Positions 8,919-18,302 of a DNA stretch of 64,000 nt are shown one piece after another; position 1 is the stretch's first letter; each line of letters begins with the position of its first letter. The translations under genes and the position numbers were made by a program. The DNA is from Staphylococcus delphini. Its GTDB lineage: Bacteria > Bacillota > Bacilli > Staphylococcales > Staphylococcaceae. The stretch is from the NCBI RefSeq assembly GCF_900636325.1, contig NZ_LR134263.1, positions 496,001 through 560,000 of the forward strand, read 5' to 3'. A model generated the notes under the pieces. The model was not told the origin of the DNA and made no database searches. It was given only the letters and a program-made list of their open reading frames with translations.

Positions 8919-10640
8919 ATGAAAAAAGCTTATCGATATTTATGGTTTTTATCATTAATTGTTGTCGTTGTACTTTCAGCATGTGGAAAAGGTGGAAATG
9001 AGCCATCGAATACGTCGAATAAAACCGGCAAAAGCGATACGAAAGGCGGGACATTGACAGTAGGGATAGCGGAACCGCCTGAGGGGAACTTCCAATCTAT
9101 TTTTGCAGGGAGTATAGGTGACTCTAATGTGATTGATTTCTTTAATGATTCACTGATTGATGTCGGTGATGATTTAAAGATTAAACCCAAAATTTTGTCA
9201 TGGGAAAAAGACAAAAATGATGACTTGAAATATACATTCAAAGTTAAAAAAGGGATTAAGTGGCAAGACGGTAACCCATTTACAATGAATGACTGGATTT
9301 TTACTTTAGAGACACTAGCAGATCCTGACTACGATGGCCCGCGTTATAGTGGTGTCGCGGTCATTCAAGGTGCGGAAGAAAAACGTAATGGTGAAGCGGA
9401 CAGCATTAGTGGTATCAAAAAAATTGATGATTACACAGCAGAAATCACATTTAAAGAACATAAAGCGAATAATTTATTAGAATTGTGGACATCTGCACCT
9501 ATCAGCGAAAAAGTATTTAAAGATATTCCAGTTAAAGATATGGCGAAATCAGACGCCGTACGTAAAAATCCAATCGGCATCGGACCTTATAAAGTGAAGC
9601 GTATTGTCGATGGTGAATCAGTGGAACTTGTTAAAAATAAAGATTACTGGCGCGGGGAACCAAATATTAACAATATCAACTTACGTGTCGTAGAACAAAC
9701 ATCGATGACACAAGCGCTTGAAAATGGCGATATTGATATGGCAACAATTACAGCACCAATCGCGAAAGAAATTAAAGATAGTGGTAGCGAAAACTTACAA
9801 TTGCTACAAGCACCGTCAACATCTTATGCGATCGTCGGTTTCGTGTTAAATGATTATGATAAAAAAGCACAAAAAATCGGTAAAGAAAGACCGAAATATC
9901 AAGATAAAAAGTTACGTCAAGCAATGGCTTACGCGATTAATCGAAAAGAGTGGATTGACGCATTTTACTATGGCTACGGCAAACCACTTAACGGTTTAAT
10001 CCCTTCCGCACATTGGAGTGGTGCGAAAGAAGGCGATGTTAAAGAATATAAATATGACGTAGATAAAGCGAAACAATTATTAGACGAAGCGGGTTATAAA
10101 GATAAAGATGGTGACGGTTTCCGTGAAGACCCTCAAGGCAAGCCATTCGTCGTGAATCTGAAGCACTATGCTGGTTCTAACCCAACCTTCGAACCACGTT
10201 CAGCAGCACTTAAAGGTTATTGGGAAAAGGTCGGACTCAAAACAAAAGTTGAAATGGAAGAATTCGGTAAGTACAGCAGTGACTTAGAAAATGCTTCTAA
10301 AGATATGGAAGTGTATTTTAGAACATGGGTACAAGGGGCAGACCCTGATCCATCTGAGTTATACAGATCGACAGCACTTTGGAATGAATCACGTTACGAC
10401 AATCCGAAAGCAGACAAAATTTTAGATGAAGCCGTCGATACAAAAGTAGTGGGCGACGACAATGATAAACGTAAAGCAAAATATTTAGAATGGCAAAAAA
10501 TCATGGCTGAAGATGTACCTGTCATTCCGATTGTAGAGTTAGAAGACGTCACTGCAGTGAACAGTAGAGTGAAAAACTTTGAAGTGTCACTGAAAGGTTC
10601 TAACCCGATTTATGAATGGTCAGTTGAAGACAAGAAATAA
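8919..10640 (+). CDS. opp4A: Oligopeptide ABC transporter, substrate-binding lipoprotein (copy 2)
   Basis: 573-residue paralogue of the protein at 2991, alignable end to end with no obvious indels beyond the linker. Lipobox LSAC puts the lipidated cysteine at residue 22. Differences cluster in the N-terminal linker and in stretches such as LIDVGDDLK versus LTETDEHLN, which may reflect different peptide preference. Ribosome-binding site AGGGAGG, start ATG 8919. First gene of the second A-D-F-B-C operon. Confidence 0.9.
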   Translation: MKKAYRYLWFLSLIVVVVLSACGKGGNEPSNTSNKTGKSDTKGGTLTVGIAEPPEGNFQSIFAGSIGDSNVIDFFNDSLIDVGDDLKIKPKILSWEKDKNDDLKYTFKVKKGIKWQDGNPFTMNDWIFTLETLADPDYDGPRYSGVAVIQGAEEKRNGEADSISGIKKIDDYTAEITFKEHKANNLLELWTSAPISEKVFKDIPVKDMAKSDAVRKNPIGIGPYKVKRIVDGESVELVKNKDYWRGEPNINNINLRVVEQTSMTQALENGDIDMATITAPIAKEIKDSGSENLQLLQAPSTSYAIVGFVLNDYDKKAQKIGKERPKYQDKKLRQAMAYAINRKEWIDAFYYGYGKPLNGLIPSAHWSGAKEGDVKEYKYDVDKAKQLLDEAGYKDKDGDGFREDPQGKPFVVNLKHYAGSNPTFEPRSAALKGYWEKVGLKTKVEMEEFGKYSSDLENASKDMEVYFRTWVQGADPDPSELYRSTALWNESRYDNPKADKILDEAVDTKVVGDDNDKRKAKYLEWQKIMAEDVPVIPIVELEDVTAVNSRVKNFEVSLKGSNPIYEWSVEDKK

Positions 10641-10650
10641 CAAATGGTTG

Positions 10651-10691
10651 AGAAAAGGGATACGTGGCGGCGAACGTCCGTCCCCTTTTCT
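10651..10691 (+). terminator. Intra-operon hairpin between SBP and ATPase genes (copy 2)
   Basis: AGAAAAGGG...CCCCTTTTCT stem with a GC-rich apical part, between opp4A and opp4D of the second operon. The position corresponds to 4731-4769 but the sequence is different, which suggests the structure rather than the sequence is kept. The T-tract is weak. Confidence 0.55.
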
Positions 10692-10745
10692 TATATAAAG
10701 AAAGAGATTCATTTTTATTTTTGATACGGGCATAGGGGTGAAAAT

Positions 10746-11756
10746 ATGAATGAGAGCAAATTACTAGAAGTTAAAAATTTGTCTACCGCATTTGAAATAG
10801 AGGGACAACAGTACGATGCGATTTCTAATATTGATTTAGAAATTAACGAAGGAGAAATTTTAGGTATTGTAGGTGAATCTGGCTCTGGCAAATCAGTGCT
10901 AAGTTTATCCATTTTGAATTTATTACCTGAGAAGATTGCGACGATTCGTTCAGGTGAAGTCCGCTATAAAGGTCAACGCATTGATAATATGTCACACGAA
11001 GCATTCAACAAAGTACGGGGTAACGAGGTGGCGATGATTTTCCAAGAGCCGATGACCTCACTCAATCCTGTATTTACGATTGGCAATCAGTTAATGGAAA
11101 TGATCATGTTGCATTTAAAGCTATCCAAAAGTGAGGCACGGGCTAAAGCGATTCAATTACTTCAAGATGTCGGTATTCCACGTGCGAATAAAGTGGTCGA
11201 TGAATATCCACATCAATTATCAGGTGGGATGCGTCAACGGGTCATGATTGCGATGGCGATTTCATGTGCCCCACATCTGCTCATTGCTGACGAACCGACG
11301 ACCGCACTCGATGTAACGGTGCAAGCACAAATTTTAGCGCTGTTAAAACGGATTCAAGCAGAAACGCAAATGGGTGTCATTTTCATTTCACATGATTTAG
11401 GTGTCATTTCAGAATTGTGCGACCGTGTAGCAGTCATGTATGCGGGAAAAATTGTAGAACTCGCACCTGTAGAAGAGATTTTTACACATCCTAAACATCC
11501 TTATACACAGTTGTTATTAAAGGCGATACCGCGGTTAGATGTGCAACAAGACACGCTTGAAACAATCAATGGTTCTGTACCGAGTTTAGTTCATTTACCT
11601 CAACAAGGATGTCGTTTTGTCAATCGCTGTCCACATGCGATGGAAATGTGTCAAACGCAAGATGTCAGTAGCGTTCAAGTGGCAGATGCGCATCACGTGT
11701 TTTGTCATTTATATCAAAATGAAACACAACTGAAGGGGGTAGGACAACATGACTAA
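10746..11756 (+). CDS. opp4D: Oligopeptide ABC transporter ATP-binding protein OppD (copy 2)
   Basis: 336-residue ABC ATPase, paralogue of the protein at 4832. GESGSGKS (Walker A), LSGGMRQR (signature), LLIADEPTTALD (Walker B) and the OppD-type C-terminal cysteines (GCRFVNRCPHAM, CQTQD) are all intact. The ATG at 10746 follows AGGGGTG. It overlaps the next gene by 8 bp. Confidence 0.93.
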   Translation: MNESKLLEVKNLSTAFEIEGQQYDAISNIDLEINEGEILGIVGESGSGKSVLSLSILNLLPEKIATIRSGEVRYKGQRIDNMSHEAFNKVRGNEVAMIFQEPMTSLNPVFTIGNQLMEMIMLHLKLSKSEARAKAIQLLQDVGIPRANKVVDEYPHQLSGGMRQRVMIAMAISCAPHLLIADEPTTALDVTVQAQILALLKRIQAETQMGVIFISHDLGVISELCDRVAVMYAGKIVELAPVEEIFTHPKHPYTQLLLKAIPRLDVQQDTLETINGSVPSLVHLPQQGCRFVNRCPHAMEMCQTQDVSSVQVADAHHVFCHLYQNETQLKGVGQHD

Positions 11757-12735
11757 TTACATTTTAGAAGTGAATGATTTAAAGCAGTATTATCCGATTA
11801 AAGGTGGCGTATTTCAACGTAAAATTGGCGAAGTGAAAGCTGTAGATGGCATTTCTTTTGTGATTGAACCTGGGCAAACTGTCGGACTAGTAGGCGAGTC
11901 AGGTTGTGGGAAATCTTCGGCTGGACGTACAATTTTACAGTTGCAGCAAGCCCATTCAGGAGAGGTTAAATTTTGCGGGCAAGACATCACAAAACTGAGA
12001 GGACGTGCATTAAGAGAAGCGCGAAAAGGTTTTCAAATGGTGTTCCAAGACCCGTATGCGTCATTGAATCCGATGCAAATGGTGGGCGATATTGTCGGTG
12101 AACCGATTCGTAATTATTACCATAAAAAGCAGCGTGACATTGAAGATGAAGTGAAAGACTTGTTAAAACGTGTCGGACTGAACGAAGCGGACTACTATAA
12201 ATATGCGCATGAGTTTTCAGGTGGACAACGCCAACGTGTCGGGATTGCGCGTGCTTTAGCGCTCAAACCGAAACTTATTATTGCCGATGAACCAGTCAGT
12301 GCGTTAGACGTTTCTGTACAGTCTCAAGTGCTCAATATTATGGCAGAGTTACAAGAAGAGTTTGGACTCAGCTATTTGTTTATTGCGCATGATTTAAGTG
12401 TCGTTAAGCATGTCAGTGACTATATTTGTGTGATGTATTTAGGTCATATTTTAGAGCAAGGTCCTGCTGAAGCGATTTATGAAAATCCGAGTCATCCTTA
12501 TACGAAAGCACTCATTTCAGCGATCCCAGAAATTGATCCACGTCAGCGTAAGGAACGCATTTTACTCGAGGGTGATTTACCGTCGCCAAGTGACCCGCCA
12601 TCTGGATGTCCATTTCATACGCGATGTCCGGTAGCTGAGGCGCGATGTGCAGAAGTGAAGCCGCCATCAGTGGAAGTCAGTGCCAATCATTATGCAGCAT
12701 GTGTGTTGTTAGAAAATGGGGGTGTCGCGCAATGA
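11749..12735 (+). CDS. opp4F: Oligopeptide ABC transporter ATP-binding protein OppF (copy 2)
   Basis: 328-residue partner ATPase, nearly identical in its core to the protein at 5836. Walker A GESGCGKS, signature FSGGQRQR and LIIADEPVSALD are present, with the CPFHTRCPVAEARC motif in the C-terminal domain. The start has GAAGGGGGTAGG upstream within the end of opp4D; its stop overlaps opp4B by 4 bp. Confidence 0.93.
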   Translation: MTNYILEVNDLKQYYPIKGGVFQRKIGEVKAVDGISFVIEPGQTVGLVGESGCGKSSAGRTILQLQQAHSGEVKFCGQDITKLRGRALREARKGFQMVFQDPYASLNPMQMVGDIVGEPIRNYYHKKQRDIEDEVKDLLKRVGLNEADYYKYAHEFSGGQRQRVGIARALALKPKLIIADEPVSALDVSVQSQVLNIMAELQEEFGLSYLFIAHDLSVVKHVSDYICVMYLGHILEQGPAEAIYENPSHPYTKALISAIPEIDPRQRKERILLEGDLPSPSDPPSGCPFHTRCPVAEARCAEVKPPSVEVSANHYAACVLLENGGVAQ

Positions 12736-13694
12736 CAACATTAATCATTCGACGTATTTTATTAATGATTCCGATGCTCATTTTAATGTCAGTCGTCATC
12801 TTTACCATTTCTAAATTACAACCCGGTGACGCATTTTCAGGTAATATGGACCCAAAAGCTGGCGCGAAATATTACGAACAAGAACGTGAACGCTTAGGCT
12901 TAAACGACCCGCTCCCTGTGCAATATATGAAGTGGGGCGAACGTGTCCTCCATGGCGATTTTGGTGATTCTATTCGCTATAAACGTCCGGTCATGGATTT
13001 AGTGAAAGAACGTATGCCGAATACCATTTTGTTAGGAGTCACAAGTTTAGTCATTACATATCTCATTGCATTTCCGCTCGGCATACTCTCAGGACGCAAG
13101 CCGTATAGTTTATACGATTACAGCATTCAATTTTTAAATTATTTGATGCTCGCCATCCCGTCATTTGTTGCAGGGGTATTCGCCATTTATATTTTTGCGT
13201 TTCAGCTCGGACTCTTTCCATTTTCAGGTTCCGTTGCACTCGGTGTCGAACCTGGTTCTGCGGCATATTATATCAGTAAGATTTATCATACGATTTTGCC
13301 AGGGACCGTGCTCGGTTTATTATCAACAGCGAGTTATGTTCAATTTTTAAGAAATGATATCATCGAAAACGCACGTAAAGATTATATTCGTACCGCACGC
13401 GCAAAAGGTTTATCAGAGTCTACAGTATATAACAAACATATTTTAAGAAACTCGATTATTCCGATTGTGACGTTTTTTGGTGCGGATGTATTGTCTGTAT
13501 TTGGTGGTGCGGTCATTACAGAAACGATTTTTTCATATCCCGGTATCGGAAAACTGCTCATTGATGCGATTAGTGGTAAAGATTATCCATTAATGATGGC
13601 ACTATTACTATTTTTCTCATTTTTAGGATTACTCGCTAACTTAATTTCAGATATTACGTATAGCATAGTCGATCCGAGAATTAAGAGTAATTAG
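12732..13694 (+). CDS. opp4B: Oligopeptide ABC transporter permease OppB (copy 2)
   Basis: 320-residue permease, paralogue of the protein at 6822, with the EAA loop AKGLSESTVYNKHILRNS conserved. I start at 12732 (MTTLIIRRIL), which aligns with copy 1 and gives the same 4-bp overlap with opp4F. A longer in-frame reading from 12645 only covers the end of opp4F. Confidence 0.92.
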   Translation: MTTLIIRRILLMIPMLILMSVVIFTISKLQPGDAFSGNMDPKAGAKYYEQERERLGLNDPLPVQYMKWGERVLHGDFGDSIRYKRPVMDLVKERMPNTILLGVTSLVITYLIAFPLGILSGRKPYSLYDYSIQFLNYLMLAIPSFVAGVFAIYIFAFQLGLFPFSGSVALGVEPGSAAYYISKIYHTILPGTVLGLLSTASYVQFLRNDIIENARKDYIRTARAKGLSESTVYNKHILRNSIIPIVTFFGADVLSVFGGAVITETIFSYPGIGKLLIDAISGKDYPLMMALLLFFSFLGLLANLISDITYSIVDPRIKSN

Positions 13695-13705
13695 GGGGGA
13701 TACAG

Positions 13706-14599
13706 ATGGATAAGTTGAAAAAAGCAAAAAGTAAATCGCCACTCACAATGGCGCGTAAGAAATTTCTTAAAAACAAACCGGCAATGATAGCGACTGTGAT
13801 ACTGGGTCTCATCGCGATCATTTCATTTTTAGCACCACTGCTTGCACCTTATGATCCGAACTTACAAAATTTAGTGTTGATTAAGGGCGAGATGTCAGCA
13901 GAACACTGGCTCGGTACAGATTCTGGTGGTCGAGATATTTTAAGCCGCTTGTTGTATGCGGGGCGTGTATCGTTACTATTTGGATTTTTTACTTCTATTG
14001 GACTTATGACAATCGGCGTATTGATCGGCATGATTTCTGGCTATTACGGTGGCTGGGTGGATACCGTGCTCATGCGTTTTACAGAGTTTGTCATGTTATT
14101 TCCATTTATTCCATTCGCAGTCGTATTAAATGCGACGTTCAGTGGTAAAATCGAAAATCAATACGGTTCAGCTATTGTGTTAGGTTTAGTGCTCATCGCC
14201 TTATCTTGGGTTGGTGTCGCAAGGATTGTTCGCGGTAAAGTGATGCAAGAGAAAGAGAATGAATATTTCTTGGCGGCACAATCAATCGGAACGCCTGTAT
14301 ATAAGATTTTATTTAAGCATTTATTACCGAATATTTTAAGTGTGGTCATCGTGCAAGCAACACTCGTATTTGCCGTACAAATCGTGGCCGAAGCGGGACT
14401 CAGTTTCCTCGGGTTTGGGATTAGTAAAAGTGTGCCGACATGGGGGAATATGTTAACAGATGCGCAAGAAGGCGACATTTTAAGAAGCAAGCCATGGATT
14501 TGGATGCCACCCGCGCTCATTATTACAGTCACAATTTTATGTATTAACTTTATCGGTGAAGGATTAAAAGACGCCCTTAATCCAAAATCAAGAAGGTAA
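13706..14599 (+). CDS. opp4C: Oligopeptide ABC transporter permease OppC (copy 2)
   Basis: 297-residue permease, same length as copy 1 and collinear with it. The WLGTDSGGRDILSRLLYAGR motif and the EAA loop AAQSIGTPVYKILFKHLLPN are conserved. Ribosome-binding site AGGGGGG, 11 bp after opp4B. Last gene of the second opp operon; I do not see a strong terminator in the 120 bp before the next gene. Confidence 0.92.
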   Translation: MDKLKKAKSKSPLTMARKKFLKNKPAMIATVILGLIAIISFLAPLLAPYDPNLQNLVLIKGEMSAEHWLGTDSGGRDILSRLLYAGRVSLLFGFFTSIGLMTIGVLIGMISGYYGGWVDTVLMRFTEFVMLFPFIPFAVVLNATFSGKIENQYGSAIVLGLVLIALSWVGVARIVRGKVMQEKENEYFLAAQSIGTPVYKILFKHLLPNILSVVIVQATLVFAVQIVAEAGLSFLGFGISKSVPTWGNMLTDAQEGDILRSKPWIWMPPALIITVTILCINFIGEGLKDALNPKSRR

Positions 14600-14719
14600 A
14601 AATGTGGAACGTATCGAAAAGAACACAAATCATATAAATGGTGATAAGAAATAATTTCACAATTCATGTATTTACGGATACAATAATGATAACTAAAATG
14701 ACATGAGTAGGTGAAAATG

Positions 14720-15883
14720 ATGAGATACAGTGATGAAGAATTTGAAGCGTTTTTTTCTAACTTAACTGAAGATGAACGAGACGAATTACTCCATGAAGTG
14801 ATCGCGATGACACTAGGAGAAGCGGATGAAGAAAGAAGTATCGTTACGCTATTAAATCGTTACACTATTGAAGACATTAAGGCGTTATGTAAGCAGCATG
14901 ATATCACGGGATACTCTGGCATGAATAAATCAGAGTTACTCGTTCATTTCATTACACATTTAGTGACGCCTGAGTATATTCGAGAAAGTGTTGCACACAT
15001 GAGTCGGGCGCATCAACTGCTACTCGTGTTGACACAGCAAATGATTGAAGTCGGCATTCCTTTCGAAACAACGCTGGATGTCCCACAGTCATTTTTGATG
15101 TATAAACCAAGAATGTCGTTTGATGACACGGGCGAAATTTTAATTCCTCATGAGATTGATGAGAAAATGAAAGAAGCGGTTCAAACAGAGGAGATTTTGA
15201 AAGCACTATCTGATCAGTATCGTTTATTGATTGCGAGTGTGGAATTATACGGTTCACTCCCGTTAGAGCAGCTCCAAGTGGTTTACCAAAAATATATGGA
15301 TCAAACATTAACATTGGACGCATTGAAAGACTGGCTTGATTTAGTAGAAGAAGTGAATCCTGATTTCAAAAATTATGAAGTTAAAGATGATGTCATCACA
15401 CATATAGATTTTCAGTTCGACCAGACACAAATGGTAGAAATTGCGTCAAAGGTGACCTATTATTTACCTGAAACAAAAGAAGAGATGCTGACATATAGCA
15501 AGCGCCTTTATGGGATTGACCCCGAGCGATGTGATCGTGTCATTGAATGGGTAAAAGACCATTTTATTGAGTATGAATACATGGATTTTATCGACCGTAA
15601 CTTAGAGGCCGAAGAACTTGGAACAGAATTACTATTATTGTTAAAGCATATCAGTGAGCCTGATGATTTTGCACCAGTGCTTGAAGGCTGGATTGAAGAC
15701 GGTGAATTAGATGAAGATGCTTTCTCAACGGGTTTGGTCCTCTTTGAAGAGATGTTGAAACATATGAGAAGTTGGTTGTATTTAGGTCATACATCAGAAG
15801 AATTTGAGAATATTTTAAATCATTCAAGCGAAAAGTATGAAAATGTGGTAGACTTTCATCAATATCAACAACGTAAAAAGTAA
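14720..15883 (+). CDS. Conserved acidic protein with Rho-N/SAP-like segment, function unknown
   Basis: About 387 residues, strongly acidic, predicted soluble and mostly helical, with no signal peptide. Residues around 45-85 (YTIEDIKALCKQHDITGYSGMNKSELLVHFI) resemble the Rho N-terminal/SAP-type helix-extension-helix motif, which often binds nucleic acid. I recognise no catalytic motif. Three candidate starts (GTG 14711, ATG 14717, ATG 14720) share one ribosome-binding site AGTAGGTG; ATG 14720 has the best spacing. It is followed by a small membrane protein, possibly in the same transcript. Confidence 0.75.
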   Translation: MRYSDEEFEAFFSNLTEDERDELLHEVIAMTLGEADEERSIVTLLNRYTIEDIKALCKQHDITGYSGMNKSELLVHFITHLVTPEYIRESVAHMSRAHQLLLVLTQQMIEVGIPFETTLDVPQSFLMYKPRMSFDDTGEILIPHEIDEKMKEAVQTEEILKALSDQYRLLIASVELYGSLPLEQLQVVYQKYMDQTLTLDALKDWLDLVEEVNPDFKNYEVKDDVITHIDFQFDQTQMVEIASKVTYYLPETKEEMLTYSKRLYGIDPERCDRVIEWVKDHFIEYEYMDFIDRNLEAEELGTELLLLLKHISEPDDFAPVLEGWIEDGELDEDAFSTGLVLFEEMLKHMRSWLYLGHTSEEFENILNHSSEKYENVVDFHQYQQRKK

Positions 15884-15961
15884 CTGTCGATTCAGTGTTC
15901 AAGTCATGAGAAGCGTATAAAAAGACAACTAGCGATTGTCGCGACCAAGGGGATGAGTGCA

Positions 15962-16219
15962 ATGCTAAAAAAATTAATGCTATTGTTTTTTGGAATGGTC
16001 ATCACGACAACGATTGCAGAAACGTATTTGATTGCAGGTACTTGGCAATATTTATTCATGCAATCGATATCGCTCGCATTGATATTGTTTTTTATTTATC
16101 ATTTTGTCGTTTTCCAATTGCAAGAAAGGCGGCAAGAAGACCGTCATCAGGAACGTCAATTTGTCGTTAAAGAAGAACCAGATGATGAAAGAGTAAAGAA
16201 ACGGTTAGTTCGTAAATAA
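15962..16219 (+). CDS. Small membrane protein with charged C-terminal tail
   Basis: 85 residues: two hydrophobic helices (about residues 3-24 and 29-50), then a Glu/Arg/Gln-rich, probably helical cytoplasmic tail (LQERRQEDRHQERQ...). No known family is recognisable. I prefer ATG 15962 because AAGGGGATG lies about 6 bp upstream; ATG 15953 falls within that ribosome-binding site. Confidence 0.65.
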   Translation: MLKKLMLLFFGMVITTTIAETYLIAGTWQYLFMQSISLALILFFIYHFVVFQLQERRQEDRHQERQFVVKEEPDDERVKKRLVRK

Positions 16220-16320
16220 ATTTATAATAAAATGGAGATGGGCCATTGAAATTTTTCAATTGTCCTACCTTGATATATTTTCATCAAATTGCTTCATTGA
16301 TCACCTTTTTAAATTTTCAC

Positions 16321-16458
16321 AATTGCTATCATGGACTCGCGTTCCTAGGGGACTTGCCTCAACTAGCCAACGCTTGATTGAACTGTTACATAAATGAAGC
16401 GTTGGCGGATTTTCGGCTGCGTCTGATCCCTCAGGAGTCTCGTCCATTTTAGCAATTT
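16321..16458 (+). repeat. Modular intergenic inverted-repeat element, copy 2 (short form)
   Basis: Arms AATTGCTATCATGGAC (from 16321) and GTCCATTTTAGCAATT (to 16458) pair, as do the inner GTTCCTAGGGG and CCCTCAGGAGT segments. The centre is the palindrome CCAACGCTT...AAGCGTTGG. It lacks the long 3' hairpin modules of copies 1, 3, 5 and 9. Confidence 0.8.
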
Positions 16459-16575
16459 GAATTTAAATGCTGTGAATCAATGAAGCTATCTTTATAAGGT
16501 GATAAAACCCAAAAATTTTATCCCCATTTACCTTAATTGTTTTATATTTCTATATTTTGCTTTTCGTTCATCGTA

Positions 16576-16617
16576 GGAGAGGAACTGGGAAACATAATGT
16601 CCCATTCTCGTTTTTTA
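16576..16617 (+). terminator. Stem-loop with T-tract between repeat copies
   Basis: GAGAGGAACTGGGA...TCCCATTCTCG followed by TTTTTT. A GGAACTGGGA-type stem also occurs near 25641 and 36680, each beside a repeat element. It could terminate the 14.7-16.2 kb transcript. Confidence 0.55.
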
Positions 16618-16635
16618 ATTTGATATATTTTAATC

Positions 16636-16895
16636 CAATTGCCTCATGGACTCGCGTTTCTTAGGAGTGTTATGACCTTTCAACTCACTCACGCTTGGTT
16701 AAAATGTTACGCTTGTTGAGGGATTAGTAGATTTTGGGAGCAGTACAGAAATCTCATGTGTAACAAAGATATCGTCGTACTTGTCCCTCGCAAGTCAGAG
16801 AACTACTGCGATAAACAGCACCCACTATTCAAGTGAAAAAGGGGGATGACAGTATGCATACATTCCCTCAGGAGTCACGACCATTTTAGCAATTG
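16636..16895 (+). repeat. Modular intergenic inverted-repeat element, copy 3 (long form, diverged)
   Basis: Arms CAATTGCCTCATGG and CCATTTTAGCAATTG pair. It contains the GGGAGCAGTACAGAAATC module and the module ending AGTATGCATAC, as in copies 1, 5 and 9, but the GACTTCTCAA hairpin is missing. It lies in direct orientation after copy 2. Confidence 0.75.
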
Positions 16896-17052
16896 TATTT
16901 TAATGGAAATGTATCTAATAGAGTAAGTTTTTAAGTGGCATTGTTTATGATGTTTGTTACATTATGCTATTGATATGTTTCTTCGTGATTGTTGTTAATA
17001 CAAATAAGTGATTCATCATTTCTAATTCTTTCAATCCGAAATGTTCAAGAAT

Positions 17053-17193
17053 GGATTGCAAATCAGGACGAGACTCCTGAGGCATAGAGCCGAAGACGAA
17101 AATCCAATTTGGCTTCCTTCAAGTGAACAGTTCAATCAAGCCAAATTGAGTTGAGGCGAGGCGCCTAGGAACGCGAGTCCAAGATAGCAATCC
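17053..17193 (-). repeat. Modular intergenic inverted-repeat element, copy 4 (short form, reverse)
   Basis: Reverse orientation relative to copies 2 and 3. Outer arms GGATTGCAAATCAGGAC and GTCCAAGATAGCAATCC pair. The centre is the CCAAATTTGGC-type palindrome. Together with copies 2 and 3 it fills the gap between 16.2 and 17.3 kb, which otherwise holds no gene. Confidence 0.8.
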
Positions 17194-17328
17194 ATTGTGT
17201 AAACTAAGAAAAGTGATACACAAGTTTAAAAAATTGAAATGTGATATGCAATATGCAAGTGTGTTAACCCGAAATGTCATGTGTACAACATCCTGAATTA
17301 TTCAACAACATCATCGATTATTCACATC

Positions 17329-17378
17329 AAAAAACTCGAAGTGAAGACGACAGTAGTCATCTCACTTCGAGCTTTTTT
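17329..17378 (-). terminator. Terminator of sda operon
   Basis: CTCGAAGTGA and TCACTTCGAG form a perfect stem with A/T tracts on both sides, so it can work on either strand. It lies 10 bp beyond the sdaAA stop. Confidence 0.85.
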
Positions 17379-17387
17379 CCTCCTATA

Positions 17388-18287
17388 TTAAGAGAACACT
17401 TCGGATCGTTTGGAATCACCAAAGATTTTAGCTTTAATTGCTTCACCTGTTGGCGTACCAGCAAGACCACCTAAACCTGTTTCGCGTAATGATGCAGGAA
17501 GGTTACGACCCACTTTATCCATAGCCCCAATGACTTCATCTACTGGGATGCGACTTTCCACACCGGCAAGTGCCAGGTCAGCTGAAATCAATCCATTGCC
17601 TGAACCAATCGCATTGCGCATCACACAAGGAATTTCTACTAAACCTGCGACAGGGTCACACACTAAACCAAGCAAGTTACTAATACTAATCGCAAGGGCG
17701 TGTCCAGCTTGTTCTGGCGTACCACCGAATGTTTGCACAGCAGCAGCGGCAGCCATTGCGGATGCTGAACCCACTTCTGCTTGACAGCCCCCTGTTGCAC
17801 CAGCAACGGATGCATTGTTCGCGATAATCATACCGCACATCGAGGCAGCAAATAGAAATTCAAGCATTTGGTCATTCGTTAAGTCGTGTGATTGCTCTAG
17901 TTTAAAGAGTATCCCTGGAATAGTCCCTGAAGAACCAGCAGTCGGTGTCGCACAAATAATGCCCATTGCTGCGTTCACTTCATTAGTGGCAACCGCGCCT
18001 TCAACAGCTGACATCATATCATATCCAGAGAGGGCTTTATTGTTTTGGTTATATTTGTGGACTTTAATCGCGTCTTGACCCGTATAACCTGTCACACTTT
18101 TAACCCCTTCACCTGTCGTGCCTTTTTGAACAGCTTCACGCATTGTGTCAAGATTTTGTTGCATCATGTCCATGACTTCTTCGCGCGTCATACCACGTGT
18201 TTCCATTTCATGTTTAATCATAATTTCTGAAAAAGTTGTGTTATTTTCAGTCGCATAGTCGATTAATTCTTTCATTGTATCAAACAT
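17388..18287 (-). CDS. sdaAA: L-serine dehydratase, iron-sulfur-dependent, alpha subunit
   Basis: 299-residue subunit that with the beta subunit deaminates L-serine to pyruvate and ammonia using a [4Fe-4S] cluster. Characteristic segments include CATPTAGSSGTIPG (about residues 113-126), the GGCQAEVGSASAMAAAA motif and CDPVAGLVEIPC, which hold the cluster cysteines of this family. It starts 15 bp after sdaAB ends, with GGAGGGAC as ribosome-binding site. It probably supplies pyruvate from serine during amino-acid growth. Confidence 0.95.
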   Translation of the reverse strand: MFDTMKELIDYATENNTTFSEIMIKHEMETRGMTREEVMDMMQQNLDTMREAVQKGTTGEGVKSVTGYTGQDAIKVHKYNQNNKALSGYDMMSAVEGAVATNEVNAAMGIICATPTAGSSGTIPGILFKLEQSHDLTNDQMLEFLFAASMCGMIIANNASVAGATGGCQAEVGSASAMAAAAAVQTFGGTPEQAGHALAISISNLLGLVCDPVAGLVEIPCVMRNAIGSGNGLISADLALAGVESRIPVDEVIGAMDKVGRNLPASLRETGLGGLAGTPTGEAIKAKIFGDSKRSEVFS

Positions 18288-18302
18288 GGGAGTCCCTCCA
18301 AT

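Noticed and set aside
17410..17784. 124-codon frame antisense to sdaAA
   Set aside because: sdaAA on the minus strand is unambiguous, and the antisense frame has no ribosome-binding site or family.
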